16,555 bases of DNA, taken from positions 1 to 16,555 of the forward strand of contig PWNY01000058.1 of NCBI GenBank assembly GCA_003557805.1, in the 5' to 3' direction. The notes below the pieces were generated by a model. It was not told the DNA's origin. It did not search any database and worked only from the letters and a program-made list of their open reading frames with translations. The stretch is from Bacteroidales bacterium. GTDB lineage: Bacteria; Bacteroidota; Bacteroidia; Bacteroidales; UBA7960. Positions 7,368-15,132 of this stretch are shown here, in pieces (position 1 is the stretch's first letter; every line of letters begins with the position of its first letter). The translations under genes were made by a program, and so were the position numbers.

Positions 7368-9113
7368 TTACCACCCTGGATTTTGTTCAAATTCCTCAAA
7401 CATAAGGGCATCCGAAAGCGGAATGGGCCACCTGTAATGCCTCTGTTCAAAGGTGTATGTGACAAAGGGTGAATCAGACGTCGAGATAGAAAAGCCTGTG
7501 GGACTTGCTGGGTCTTCAGTGTAATTCCGGGCAAACAATTGCCTGTGTTCGCTACGGTGTGCATCACCCCATCTCATAAGGTCGAACAGTCGCTTACCTT
7601 CAAGGTAAAGTTCAACTGCACGCTCATTCTTGATCCTTTCCCTGAACGCTTCCTTACTGCCAAGGTAGTTTGAGTGTACAGGCGGCATACCAACACGCTC
7701 ACGCACGATGTTCACAGCTTCAACCGCACTAAGGTCAGCTCCGCTGATGGTGTGGTTTGGCCCTCCGATCTCATTTGCAGCTTCGGCGTACATAAGGTAT
7801 ATCTCCGCTAATCGAAAATATATAGTACGCGTTGGAGGCGCTCCAAGGCCTGACTGGTCATCCCTGTTGGGGGCCCAGTATTTCCTGGCAAGATAACCAG
7901 AAACGGAGTAGAATTCAGCTGTCTGCCTTTCCTCCCCTCCTGACCACAGTTCAAGGTATTTTCCGGTTGCGCTACCCCATCTCTGCTGATTAAAGAGAAT
8001 TGAGTGATAAAAACGCGGGTCGCGGTTCACATATGGGTTTTGAGGGTCGTGATCCGGGTCATCATGAACTGACAGCCCGTTTGCCGTCTCAAAATGGTCA
8101 ACTATGTTTGCCGAAGGGCTGAAACCCTGAATCACACTATGCTGGACAGCATAACTGGGAGTAGAGAAAACTCTCCAGAGCGATCCCTGGGTTACGGCCG
8201 GGTAATTTTCCCAAAGCACTTCATCATGATGTGGCAGATACTTGAAAATGCTGTCAAAACCGCTGGGGTATTCTATTGTCTCAACTCCACCAGGCGTCAT
8301 ATAGGTTACCTGGTCGGTACCATTGCTTTGCAAAAGTTGATACCTTCCTGTGCTCCTTGCATATGAGATAACATCCCAGGATGCCTGAGCGGCAGCTTCC
8401 CACCTGTCCATATCATTTCCGGGGTTATTGGTGGGGCTGGCACTGAAAAGGAGCGCTGCTGCCTTAAGTGCCATTGCAGAACCCACTTCCGGACGACCGA
8501 TATGATCGGAGCTCCATCTTTGAGGCAGCAATGCTGCAGCGGTATCACAATCGGCAACTATCTTGAGTGCAGTTTCGTGATAAGACAGCCTTGGAAGTGC
8601 AAAGTTATCGGTCGATTCAAATACCTCGGTTATATAGGGCATGCCCCCCTGGCGCTTGAGAAACTCAAAATAGTACCAGGCCCTCATAAAGTGCGCCTGG
8701 CCTTTTATCTCGTCAATTTGTTGCTGGGTAGCATTACCTTCAAGCATATGAATGTTCTGAAGTGAGATATTTGCCTGGCGTATACTTCTCCATGCGTTCC
8801 ATACACCATAGAAGTTAAGAGCCTGACCAAGGTTGTAGGCACGAAGCCAGTCACCCTGCTGTACAGTAGGCATGGTTTCCCAACCAGGCCCGAGCCAGCC
8901 TTCATCACTCATTGCAGCTGTGAATGCAAGATCCCAGTTGTTGAGATAGTTGTGCATGTCACGGTATATCCTGTCGTTAAACCTGCGGAAGTTCAAATAA
9001 TCTGTGAAAACCTCCTCATCAGTCATACCGTCTGAATCCTGGATCTTGTCAAGGTAGTCTTCACAGCTTGATAAGATTAATGCTAAAGATAGCAATAACA
9101 ATATATTTTTCAT
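7368..9113 (-). CDS. SusD-like outer-membrane glycan-binding lipoprotein (SusD1)
   Basis: A 581-residue lipoprotein of normal SusD size. The signal MKNILLLLSLALILSSC has the lipobox LSSC with Cys17. Family landmarks are the TPR-type helices (FMRAWYYFEFLKRQGGMPYI, residues about 142-161), FRLAEIYLMYAEAANE, NERAVELYLEGKRLFDLMRW, and the C-terminal YRWPIPL with the closing QNPGW. It has no inserted domain, unlike SusD2. It starts 18 nt after the stop of SusC1. The next gene, SusC2, starts 107 nt further on; that gap holds only small, weak inverted repeats, so read-through is likely. It probably forms a SusC1-SusD1 complex at the cell surface. The glycan cannot be read from the sequence. Confidence 0.95.
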   Translation of the reverse strand: MKNILLLLSLALILSSCEDYLDKIQDSDGMTDEEVFTDYLNFRRFNDRIYRDMHNYLNNWDLAFTAAMSDEGWLGPGWETMPTVQQGDWLRAYNLGQALNFYGVWNAWRSIRQANISLQNIHMLEGNATQQQIDEIKGQAHFMRAWYYFEFLKRQGGMPYITEVFESTDNFALPRLSYHETALKIVADCDTAAALLPQRWSSDHIGRPEVGSAMALKAAALLFSASPTNNPGNDMDRWEAAAQASWDVISYARSTGRYQLLQSNGTDQVTYMTPGGVETIEYPSGFDSIFKYLPHHDEVLWENYPAVTQGSLWRVFSTPSYAVQHSVIQGFSPSANIVDHFETANGLSVHDDPDHDPQNPYVNRDPRFYHSILFNQQRWGSATGKYLELWSGGEERQTAEFYSVSGYLARKYWAPNRDDQSGLGAPPTRTIYFRLAEIYLMYAEAANEIGGPNHTISGADLSAVEAVNIVRERVGMPPVHSNYLGSKEAFRERIKNERAVELYLEGKRLFDLMRWGDAHRSEHRQLFARNYTEDPASPTGFSISTSDSPFVTYTFEQRHYRWPIPLSDALMFEEFEQNPGW

Positions 9114-9131
9114 GTTGTAATTCTTTTTCTG

Positions 9132-12100
9132 TTAAAACATTACGCGGACCTCGAAAGTATATCTTCTCATCTGCGGATATGCGCCAAAGTCCTGACCAAA
9201 GTTGAATCCTTCAGGATCGGCACCCCAGTCTCTCCTTCTCCAGGTCCACAGGTTCGTTCCGATAAGCGAGAGCTCAATGCTCCTTATACCAAACTGCTGG
9301 AATGAACCATGCTCAAGGTTATACCCAAGGCGCACGTTGCGAAGCCTTATATACTGCCCGTTAACCATACCAAAGTTACTGATCTGGTAGTTGTAGTGAC
9401 CGGTTGCGGGGAAGTGATGCGACGGGAACTGCGGGTTACGGTTGTCAGGTGTCCAGCGGTCCAGGTGTGCAGTATATGCATTCTCCCTGTTCTGCGTGAA
9501 CGGGAAAAGGAAGAACATACCACCCTGTCTCAAAGGCTGCTGGTTTTGGCTGATGCCATAAAATGTAGCATCAAAAGACCAGTTCCTGAAACTACTGCCA
9601 AATGTCGCGTTAAACGTAGTATATGGGGTAATGGGGTGTTCTGCAACAACCCTGTCAATTGAACCGACGTTTCCGTTACCGACAAAGTCCAGGTAGGCAA
9701 GGTCTCCGGGAATAGGATTACCACCTGCAACCGTTGGATACATGAAAAGTTCGTCAAAATCCTGGTAGAAACCAACGTCCACAATACCGGTGCCGGGTGT
9801 ATACCATCCGATCCTTCTGGCAATATCAACCGGTTTGCCTTCAGCCTTAAGGTGGAAGGGTGTAAATTCAGATTCATCCCAGAAAACCACCCTGTTTTCA
9901 GACATGGAGACGTTTCCGTTGAAGAAAAGGAACAGTCCGTTATCAAACATGTAGTTTACACCAAGTTCAATTTCAATACCATGGCTCTTGGTCTCACCAA
10001 TGTTACCCTGTATTGAGGGAACCCCTGCCCACGTTGGCACCCTCTGCCTTGTCTGAAGCATATCGGTACGCCTCTCGTCGAAAAGGTCAACATTTAAATT
10101 GATAAGGTTCTGGAAAAGTGAAAGCTCAAAACCCAGGTTCTGCATCCTTGCAGTTTCCCATGTTGCATTTGGCACGGGAACGGGACCTTCACCGATGAAA
10201 CCGTAATAGTTCAGCGGGTATCCGAACCCTACGCTTCCACCAACATTTTGGTATTCTGAAACGTACAGCCACCTGGCGATACCGGCATCGCTACCGACAC
10301 GGCCCCAGGAGTACCTAATCCTGAACTGGTCAACATAATCTTCAAGGGGAGCAAAGAATTCCTCGTTTGAAATTGTCCACCCACCAGCAAATGACGGGAA
10401 AGTACCAAAACGAAGCCCCGGGGCAAATTTCTCAGAACCCGTATGTGCAACACTTGCTTCAAGGAAATACCTCCTGTCGTAGTTATAAGTGGAACGTGCA
10501 ACCCAACTCTCCTCATAGCTTGGGAAGTTGGCAATACCCCTTGACTCACGGCGGCTGAAAACACCTATTAAATTAAGATTGTGTACATCTTCAAAAGTAC
10601 GGCGGAAGTTAACCCTTCCCTGGTAGTAATGGCTCCTGAACCCCTGGAAAATACCGTCATTTAGCATCTGAAGCTTTGGCTGGGGGGTGTTGAAGTCAAC
10701 TGTTCCGTCCCTGTCAAACCTTGTCCACGATTCGGTCCGTGGATCCAGGAAATAACCGTAAAGGTTAGGGAGGTTAAAAGTCTGCCTGTAAAGGGCATCA
10801 TTATTATATGAATATGTAGCGGCAGCTGAAAGTCCCTCCGTAATGAAGTCAAGCTGCTGCTCCAGTGTAACGTCCACGTTAGTCTGATTGCCCTTATGCC
10901 TCCAGAAACCCAATCCGCCTTCCCACAGCAGCCTGGCGGTGCTGGGAGAGTGGTTTGGATTCAGGAAAGGTCTTCTGCCGTCCTGGTTATATGGTGTCCT
11001 GTCGTCAGGATGTATCTGAACAGCCTCGGCAGGATAGAAAGGCATGCTGGTAACCGACTGGAACCATCTCTCCTGGGTAAAGGTATCTATGGGTTTATTG
11101 AATACTTTTATGTTACCGCCAAGGTTAATGGCGAGTTTTGTTGAATTGGTAAGATTGAAGTCCAGGTTGTTCCTGAAGTTATACCTCTCGTGCCAGTAAT
11201 GTGCATTCCTGCTATCAAACTGATAAGGAAAGTCATTCCCTGTGTTAAAGACGTCGCCCTCACTGAGGAAACCTATAGAGACAAAGTACTGGACGAAATC
11301 TGTACCTCCCCTTGCGTTCAGGTTGTGCTGGTGGTCTATACCAGGGCTGAAGTAATAGTCCATCCAGTTAAAGTCAGGATACAGGTATGGAAGGTCCTGA
11401 TTCTTGTAATGCTCAAGCTCCCAGTCGGGAGTAATCCTGTCCCACATCCCGTCGTTTCTAAGTGCTTCGTTACGGAGCTTCATGGTTTCATAAGCATTGA
11501 GATACTCCGGCAGCAATGTAGGTTCCTTAACAGACACACTTGATGAGTACTCAAACTGTACGGCTCCTGCACGGCCTCTCTTTGTATCCACGATTATAAC
11601 ACCGTTCGCTCCTTTTACACCGTATACGGCGGTTGCGGAAGCATCCTTTAGAACCGTAATGGAGTTGATCTCATTTGGGTCAAGGTTTGAAAAGCTCCTT
11701 TCGACCCCGTCAACGATAAGCAGGGGGGCATTGTTACCCATTGCCGATGTACCCCTTATCGTCATCTGGAGGCCTGCCTTTCCGTAATAACCGATTCCTT
11801 CCTCACCTGGTGAGGCATCTGGCATGATGATAGTAAGACCGGGTATGCGTCCCTGAAGTGTGTTCTCAACACTTCCTCCTGTCCTTACTGTCCTGAGCCG
11901 GTCACCCGATACCTGGGATATGGCTCCTACAACGGACGCCCTTTCCTGCACACCATAACCTACTACCACGACCTCATCCAGAACCCCTACCGCAAACTCC
12001 ATCACGACATCGATCACCTCCTGGTCCTCTACGAGCCTTTCTTTGGTTTGCATACCAACAAAGGAGAACACAAGCACTTCTTCCGGACCGGCCTGAATTC

Positions 12101-12275
12101 TGTAAAAGCCGTCAATATCGGTGATCGTGCCCCTTGTTGTTCCCTTTATCTGTACTGTGACACCAGGAATAGTTTCACCTTCAGTATCGGTAACCACTCC
12201 CGTCACTTCCCTTTCCTGTGCAATTGTGAAATTTGCACAAAAACAGAGCAAGAATAAGATAATTGTTTTCTTCAT
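9132..12275 (-). CDS. SusC-like TonB-dependent outer-membrane transporter (SusC1), canonical
   Basis: A 1047-residue protein. The start at 12275 gives the signal MKKTIILFLLCFCANFTIAQ, with cleavage after AQ; an in-frame ATG at 12317 would add 14 polar residues and is less likely. Residues about 22-97 form the carboxypeptidase-regulatory-like domain (VTGVVTDTEGETIPGVTV, ITDIDGFYRI). The TonB-box region LDEVVVVGYG is at 99-108. The plug at about 110-240 includes NTLQGRIPGL, IRGTSAMGNNAPLLIVDGV, ITVLKDASATAVYG and GANGVIIVDTKRG. A long barrel follows, ending RRYTFEVRVMF with terminal Phe. It imports oligosaccharides across the outer membrane in partnership with SusD1, encoded 18 nt downstream. 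It is the first gene of the transport unit, after a 399-nt AT-rich gap that probably holds its promoter. Confidence 0.96.
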   Translation of the reverse strand: MKKTIILFLLCFCANFTIAQEREVTGVVTDTEGETIPGVTVQIKGTTRGTITDIDGFYRIQAGPEEVLVFSFVGMQTKERLVEDQEVIDVVMEFAVGVLDEVVVVGYGVQERASVVGAISQVSGDRLRTVRTGGSVENTLQGRIPGLTIIMPDASPGEEGIGYYGKAGLQMTIRGTSAMGNNAPLLIVDGVERSFSNLDPNEINSITVLKDASATAVYGVKGANGVIIVDTKRGRAGAVQFEYSSSVSVKEPTLLPEYLNAYETMKLRNEALRNDGMWDRITPDWELEHYKNQDLPYLYPDFNWMDYYFSPGIDHQHNLNARGGTDFVQYFVSIGFLSEGDVFNTGNDFPYQFDSRNAHYWHERYNFRNNLDFNLTNSTKLAINLGGNIKVFNKPIDTFTQERWFQSVTSMPFYPAEAVQIHPDDRTPYNQDGRRPFLNPNHSPSTARLLWEGGLGFWRHKGNQTNVDVTLEQQLDFITEGLSAAATYSYNNDALYRQTFNLPNLYGYFLDPRTESWTRFDRDGTVDFNTPQPKLQMLNDGIFQGFRSHYYQGRVNFRRTFEDVHNLNLIGVFSRRESRGIANFPSYEESWVARSTYNYDRRYFLEASVAHTGSEKFAPGLRFGTFPSFAGGWTISNEEFFAPLEDYVDQFRIRYSWGRVGSDAGIARWLYVSEYQNVGGSVGFGYPLNYYGFIGEGPVPVPNATWETARMQNLGFELSLFQNLINLNVDLFDERRTDMLQTRQRVPTWAGVPSIQGNIGETKSHGIEIELGVNYMFDNGLFLFFNGNVSMSENRVVFWDESEFTPFHLKAEGKPVDIARRIGWYTPGTGIVDVGFYQDFDELFMYPTVAGGNPIPGDLAYLDFVGNGNVGSIDRVVAEHPITPYTTFNATFGSSFRNWSFDATFYGISQNQQPLRQGGMFFLFPFTQNRENAYTAHLDRWTPDNRNPQFPSHHFPATGHYNYQISNFGMVNGQYIRLRNVRLGYNLEHGSFQQFGIRSIELSLIGTNLWTWRRRDWGADPEGFNFGQDFGAYPQMRRYTFEVRVMF

Positions 12276-12460
12276 GTTGTTTTTAATTTGATTGGCATAA
12301 GTCAATTGTGATGACATTCATTAAAACTTTCTCTTGAAAAACACATGCGATGATAGATAACAACGCATTTTTTTAGATTTACGGAATGTTGCATAGGCAT
12401 TTCCATTTTGAGTTTTACAATTGGCTAATTTTTTGTCATTTAGATTGTTGGAGTATTATA

Positions 12461-12497
12461 AACACTTTTAAAATTAGTGTAGAAATAACACTTTTAA
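12461..12497. repeat. 11-bp direct repeat AACACTTTTAA, 26 nt apart
   Basis: AACACTTTTAA occurs at 12461-12471 and 12487-12497, a start-to-start distance of 26 nt, i.e. about two and a half helical turns. Between them lies AGTGT (12476-12480), which is the inverse of the ACACT core in both copies, so the core could also pair as ACACT-AGTGT-ACACT. It lies about 190-220 nt upstream of the SusC1 start and is a candidate operator, although low sequence complexity makes chance repeats easier. Confidence 0.4.
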
Positions 12498-12574
12498 GCT
12501 GATGTTAAAATTAATAAAAATTTTTTGACTTTTTTATATCTTTTTAACTAATTTTTATTACAACCAACAGTTTA

Positions 12575-12593
12575 GTATTATTCTAAATAATAC
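12575..12593. repeat. Perfect 8-bp inverted repeat GTATTATT-CTA-AATAATAC
   Basis: Both 8-nt arms match perfectly around a 3-nt spacer. The element could be a dimeric regulator site, or a weak hairpin at the 3' end of the GH127 transcript, whose stop is about 80 nt away. No uniform T-tract follows it on the minus strand, so I do not call it a terminator. Confidence 0.45.
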
Positions 12594-12626
12594 ACAGGTG
12601 CCGAAAAGTCCACAACATCCTCAATG

Positions 12627-12658
12627 CTAAAACAGTATTAAACTAAAACAATATTAAG
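12627..12658. repeat. Imperfect 16-bp tandem repeat
   Basis: CTAAAACAGTATTAAA (12627-12642) is followed directly by CTAAAACAATATTAAG (12643-12658), identical at 14 of 16 positions. It begins 16 nt past the GH127 stop codon. Its function is unknown; it could be a local slippage product or part of an operator. Confidence 0.45.
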
Positions 12659-12674
12659 TTATATGCACCTGCCC

Positions 12675-15122
12675 TTAATATACCTCCCATTCATATACAC
12701 CGCTTGAGAAATTCTCAGGCAATCTTACCTCCAGTTTAAGTGCACCGGTATAGACTTTATCAAATGTCACCCTGTTCACCTCTCCCTTGATAACTTTGTA
12801 TTCGCTGGCATTATTTACAGGCAGCCACTCGTCACCTTCCCTGTATAGTATTCTCCAGCCAGCAGGAACACGGCATCCTCCTTCTGGACCATCATCAAAC
12901 CAGAACACACCTGCCCCTGAAACCTCCTCAGGTTCTGAAAATTCATATATGATATATTCGGTCTGGTCAGTTCGCGGCCACCAGTGATAGTAACTTGCAT
13001 CAACATCACCCTCGCTGCGCGGGAAGATCTGGTTGTTTACGGCTCCAAGCGATCCGGTTGGATGCGATGCAATGATATTGCTTGTGCTTGCAATGGTGGG
13101 CGCCGGACGCGGTCTCGCCGTTTCAATTGAAGTGGGCATCCACACCATCATTTCTCCCCTGCCCCTGTGCGCCCAGGCATAATAAGGAATGGCAGAGAAT
13201 TGTTTACTGAATGTCTCAATGTCGCCATCCGTTGTCCTCCTGCTGCCCATAGCCTCGCCATCCAGCATAAAAACACCGCCAGGAAAATCATCCGCTCTGA
13301 AAACCGGATTGAGTTCAGAATTTTCACTGATGATCATGTCAAGCACGGTATTATCTTCTGTATCCGGCCACTCAGCGGCATATACAAGTGGTCCGCGCTG
13401 TATTGCAAGCTTGCCCTGGTTTGTGACAACGGCAGGGTTTGATTCAATAAAGTTTATATCCACAGGGATATCCATTGTTACCACATCTCCTGTTTCCCAC
13501 TGCCTCTCTATTACCAGGTATCCCCTATCCAGTTCCAGTGGCAGCTGCTCGCCATTAACACTCACATTTACCGGATTGCTTGAGTAATTTACGAATGAAT
13601 ACAGGTCGCCCGGGACAACCTCTCCCCTGGCCCATCCCGGGATCCTTAAATAAAGGCTGAAAGTAACGGGTTCATCAGGAGATACATCTATTTGAACATC
13701 ACCTTTCCAGGGCATACCGCTCTCCTGGGATATGGCTACACTGTTTCCAGCGATATCAAAAGCTGTTGCACTGCCCGCATAAAGGTTTATATAGACATCC
13801 CTTTCATTCTGTGCATAGATGTATCCTGGAACCGATGGAATAAAACGTGAAATGTTTGAAGGGCAGCATGCACAACCAAACCATTCGCTCCTCTGGTGCT
13901 GGCCATGGGACTCAAGAGGGTTGGGATAGAAAAACCGGTCACCCGTTAATGAAACCCCGGACAATACATTATTATATAAGGAGCGTTCCATAACATCAAT
14001 ATATTTTGCATCACCATGCAGGAGGAAAAGGCGGTGATTCCAGAAGACGTTGGCAATTCCGGCGCAGGTTTCGCAGTAGGCGGACATATTGGGCAGATCA
14101 TAAGCAGGTCCAAAGCCTTCAATCGCACCCCGGGAACCAACCCCGCCTGTTATGTATAGTTTAGTACAGGTTACATCTTCCCACAACCGGTCAATTGCAT
14201 CTATATATGCCCTGTCACCTGTCTGGGTGGCAACATCTGCCATTCCGGCATACATGTAGAGGGCCCTGACCGCATGGCCCACTGCCTCGGTCTGCTCAGT
14301 AACAGGTTTGTGCGCCTGGTCGTATGTGCGTGGTTCACCATGCCAGAAAGGGGGTTCTCCAATGTGATCGTGCCCCCTGGCATCAAGGAGGTATTTTGCC
14401 AGGTCAAGGTAATCCCTGTTTCCTGTAACCTGGAACAGTTTAACAAGCCCTATCTCAATTCCCTGATGCCCCGGATATGTTTCAAACTTTCCTGGGCCAA
14501 TATCCTCAAGAATCAGATCGGCATTTTTGATAGCAATGTCCAGTAGTTCCCTTTTGCCCGTGTGGAGATAATGTGCAACGGCACCTTCATACAGGTGCCC
14601 CACATTATAAAGTTCACAGCTCATCACATGGGTTCTCTCCCACCTTTTGGAGCCGATCCATGGATGAGAATCGTCCCCGTGTATGGTACGGTATGTATAA
14701 AGGTAGCCGTCATCCTCCTGGGCATGGCCAATTATCCATACCAGTGAATCTATATAGGCCTCAAGTTCTGGGTCAGGAAAAAAATTGAGAGAATAACTCG
14801 CGCCCTCAATGATCTTGTATATATCTGAATCATCAAAAGGAGCATCCGACTGAAAATCACCCTCTGCAAGCCCCCCGGCGATCTCAAAATTGCGAATGCG
14901 GCCTGTAGATTCAGAATGTTGAAGTGCAACAGGTATGGTTACCTGGTGGTTTGTCCTAATGCGCTGGGTCCAGAAGTCATCCTTCAGCTCCACCTCTGTG
15001 AAACCTACCGGACGTATAGGATATTCTTCAGAACCGGTCTGTACCTCAGTTTTACAGGCAGAGAAAAAAATAAAATAAAACAAACCGATAAGCAAGGCTG
15101 ATATACTGACCTGTCTTTTCAT
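12675..15122 (-). CDS. GH127-type beta-L-arabinofuranosidase lipoprotein with extra C-terminal domain
   Basis: An 815-residue protein. The signal MKRQVSISALLIGLFYFIFFSAC has the lipobox FSAC with Cys23. The catalytic region matches the former DUF1680 family (GH127, with GH146 close): VELKDDFWTQRI, RIRNFEIAGG, DSDIYKIIEGASY, QEDDGYLYTY, CELYNVGHLYEGAVAHY, ITGGVGSRGAIEGFG. It carries the family's zinc/cysteine site: E351 and C353 in CETC, and C419-C420 in CACCPSN. By comparison with HypBA1 of Bifidobacterium, these correspond to the Zn ligands, with C419 the likely nucleophile in a retaining mechanism that removes beta-linked L-arabinofuranose. HypBA1 has about 658 residues; much of the extra length here is a terminal domain at about 675-815. 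An alternative specificity is known in the family (aceric acid removal from rhamnogalacturonan II by a Bacteroides GH127), so substrate is open. It starts 10 nt after the GH43-like gene. Confidence 0.9.
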   Translation of the reverse strand: MKRQVSISALLIGLFYFIFFSACKTEVQTGSEEYPIRPVGFTEVELKDDFWTQRIRTNHQVTIPVALQHSESTGRIRNFEIAGGLAEGDFQSDAPFDDSDIYKIIEGASYSLNFFPDPELEAYIDSLVWIIGHAQEDDGYLYTYRTIHGDDSHPWIGSKRWERTHVMSCELYNVGHLYEGAVAHYLHTGKRELLDIAIKNADLILEDIGPGKFETYPGHQGIEIGLVKLFQVTGNRDYLDLAKYLLDARGHDHIGEPPFWHGEPRTYDQAHKPVTEQTEAVGHAVRALYMYAGMADVATQTGDRAYIDAIDRLWEDVTCTKLYITGGVGSRGAIEGFGPAYDLPNMSAYCETCAGIANVFWNHRLFLLHGDAKYIDVMERSLYNNVLSGVSLTGDRFFYPNPLESHGQHQRSEWFGCACCPSNISRFIPSVPGYIYAQNERDVYINLYAGSATAFDIAGNSVAISQESGMPWKGDVQIDVSPDEPVTFSLYLRIPGWARGEVVPGDLYSFVNYSSNPVNVSVNGEQLPLELDRGYLVIERQWETGDVVTMDIPVDINFIESNPAVVTNQGKLAIQRGPLVYAAEWPDTEDNTVLDMIISENSELNPVFRADDFPGGVFMLDGEAMGSRRTTDGDIETFSKQFSAIPYYAWAHRGRGEMMVWMPTSIETARPRPAPTIASTSNIIASHPTGSLGAVNNQIFPRSEGDVDASYYHWWPRTDQTEYIIYEFSEPEEVSGAGVFWFDDGPEGGCRVPAGWRILYREGDEWLPVNNASEYKVIKGEVNRVTFDKVYTGALKLEVRLPENFSSGVYEWEVY
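12678..13100 (-). other. C-terminal domain of the GH127 protein, putative copy C of the shared domain
   Basis: Residues 675-815, from about PTIASTSNIIASHP to the end EWEVY. The order of landmarks follows copies A and B: an N-terminal Ser-rich stretch, a WW/W region, YIIYEF (compare YVQYDF), VFWFDDGPEGG (compare VYWWTDGGG), the loop with VPAGW, EWLPV (compare EEW..V), and an ending EWEVY (compare EWRVWG). Similarity is much weaker than between A and B. Homology is inferred by eye; a galactose-binding-like, glycan-binding role would fit. Confidence 0.5.
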
Positions 15123-15132
15123 GATCTCGGTT

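Larger units (their letters stand above)
12276..12674 (-). promoter_or_regulatory. AT-rich intergenic region, probable promoter/leader of the SusC1 operon
   Basis: This 399-nt stretch between the GH127 gene and SusC1 has no credible gene and is far more AT-rich than the coding DNA around it. As the only long gap in the window, it is the natural place for the promoter and regulator sites of the SusC1-to-DUF1735 unit. I found no convincing match by eye to the Bacteroides promoter form (TTTG near -33, TAnnTTTG near -7), so no start site is proposed. It contains a perfect palindrome (12575-12593), an 11-bp direct repeat (12461-12497) and a tandem repeat (12627-12658), listed separately. No clear intrinsic terminator follows the GH127 gene. 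Confidence 0.5.

Noticed and set aside
9309..9662. Plus-strand open frame of 117 codons antisense to SusC1
   Set aside because: The opposite strand encodes the conserved SusC barrel without interruption, and the antisense translation shows no familiar pattern.
12595..12671. CAGGTGC (12595-12601) and GCACCTG (12665-12671) as a terminator hairpin after the GH127 gene
   Set aside because: The arms are only 7 bp with a 63-nt loop and no T-tract follows directly; this can easily occur by chance.
12276..12674. Bacteroides-type promoter (TTTG / TAnnTTTG) for SusC1
   Set aside because: Reading the minus strand by eye gave only partial matches at wrong spacing, so no promoter position is claimed.
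13189..13587. Plus-strand open frame of 132 codons inside the GH127 gene
   Set aside because: It lies wholly antisense to a gene with clear family motifs, has no recognisable domain or signal, and similar antisense frames occur across the other genes; it is a coding shadow.
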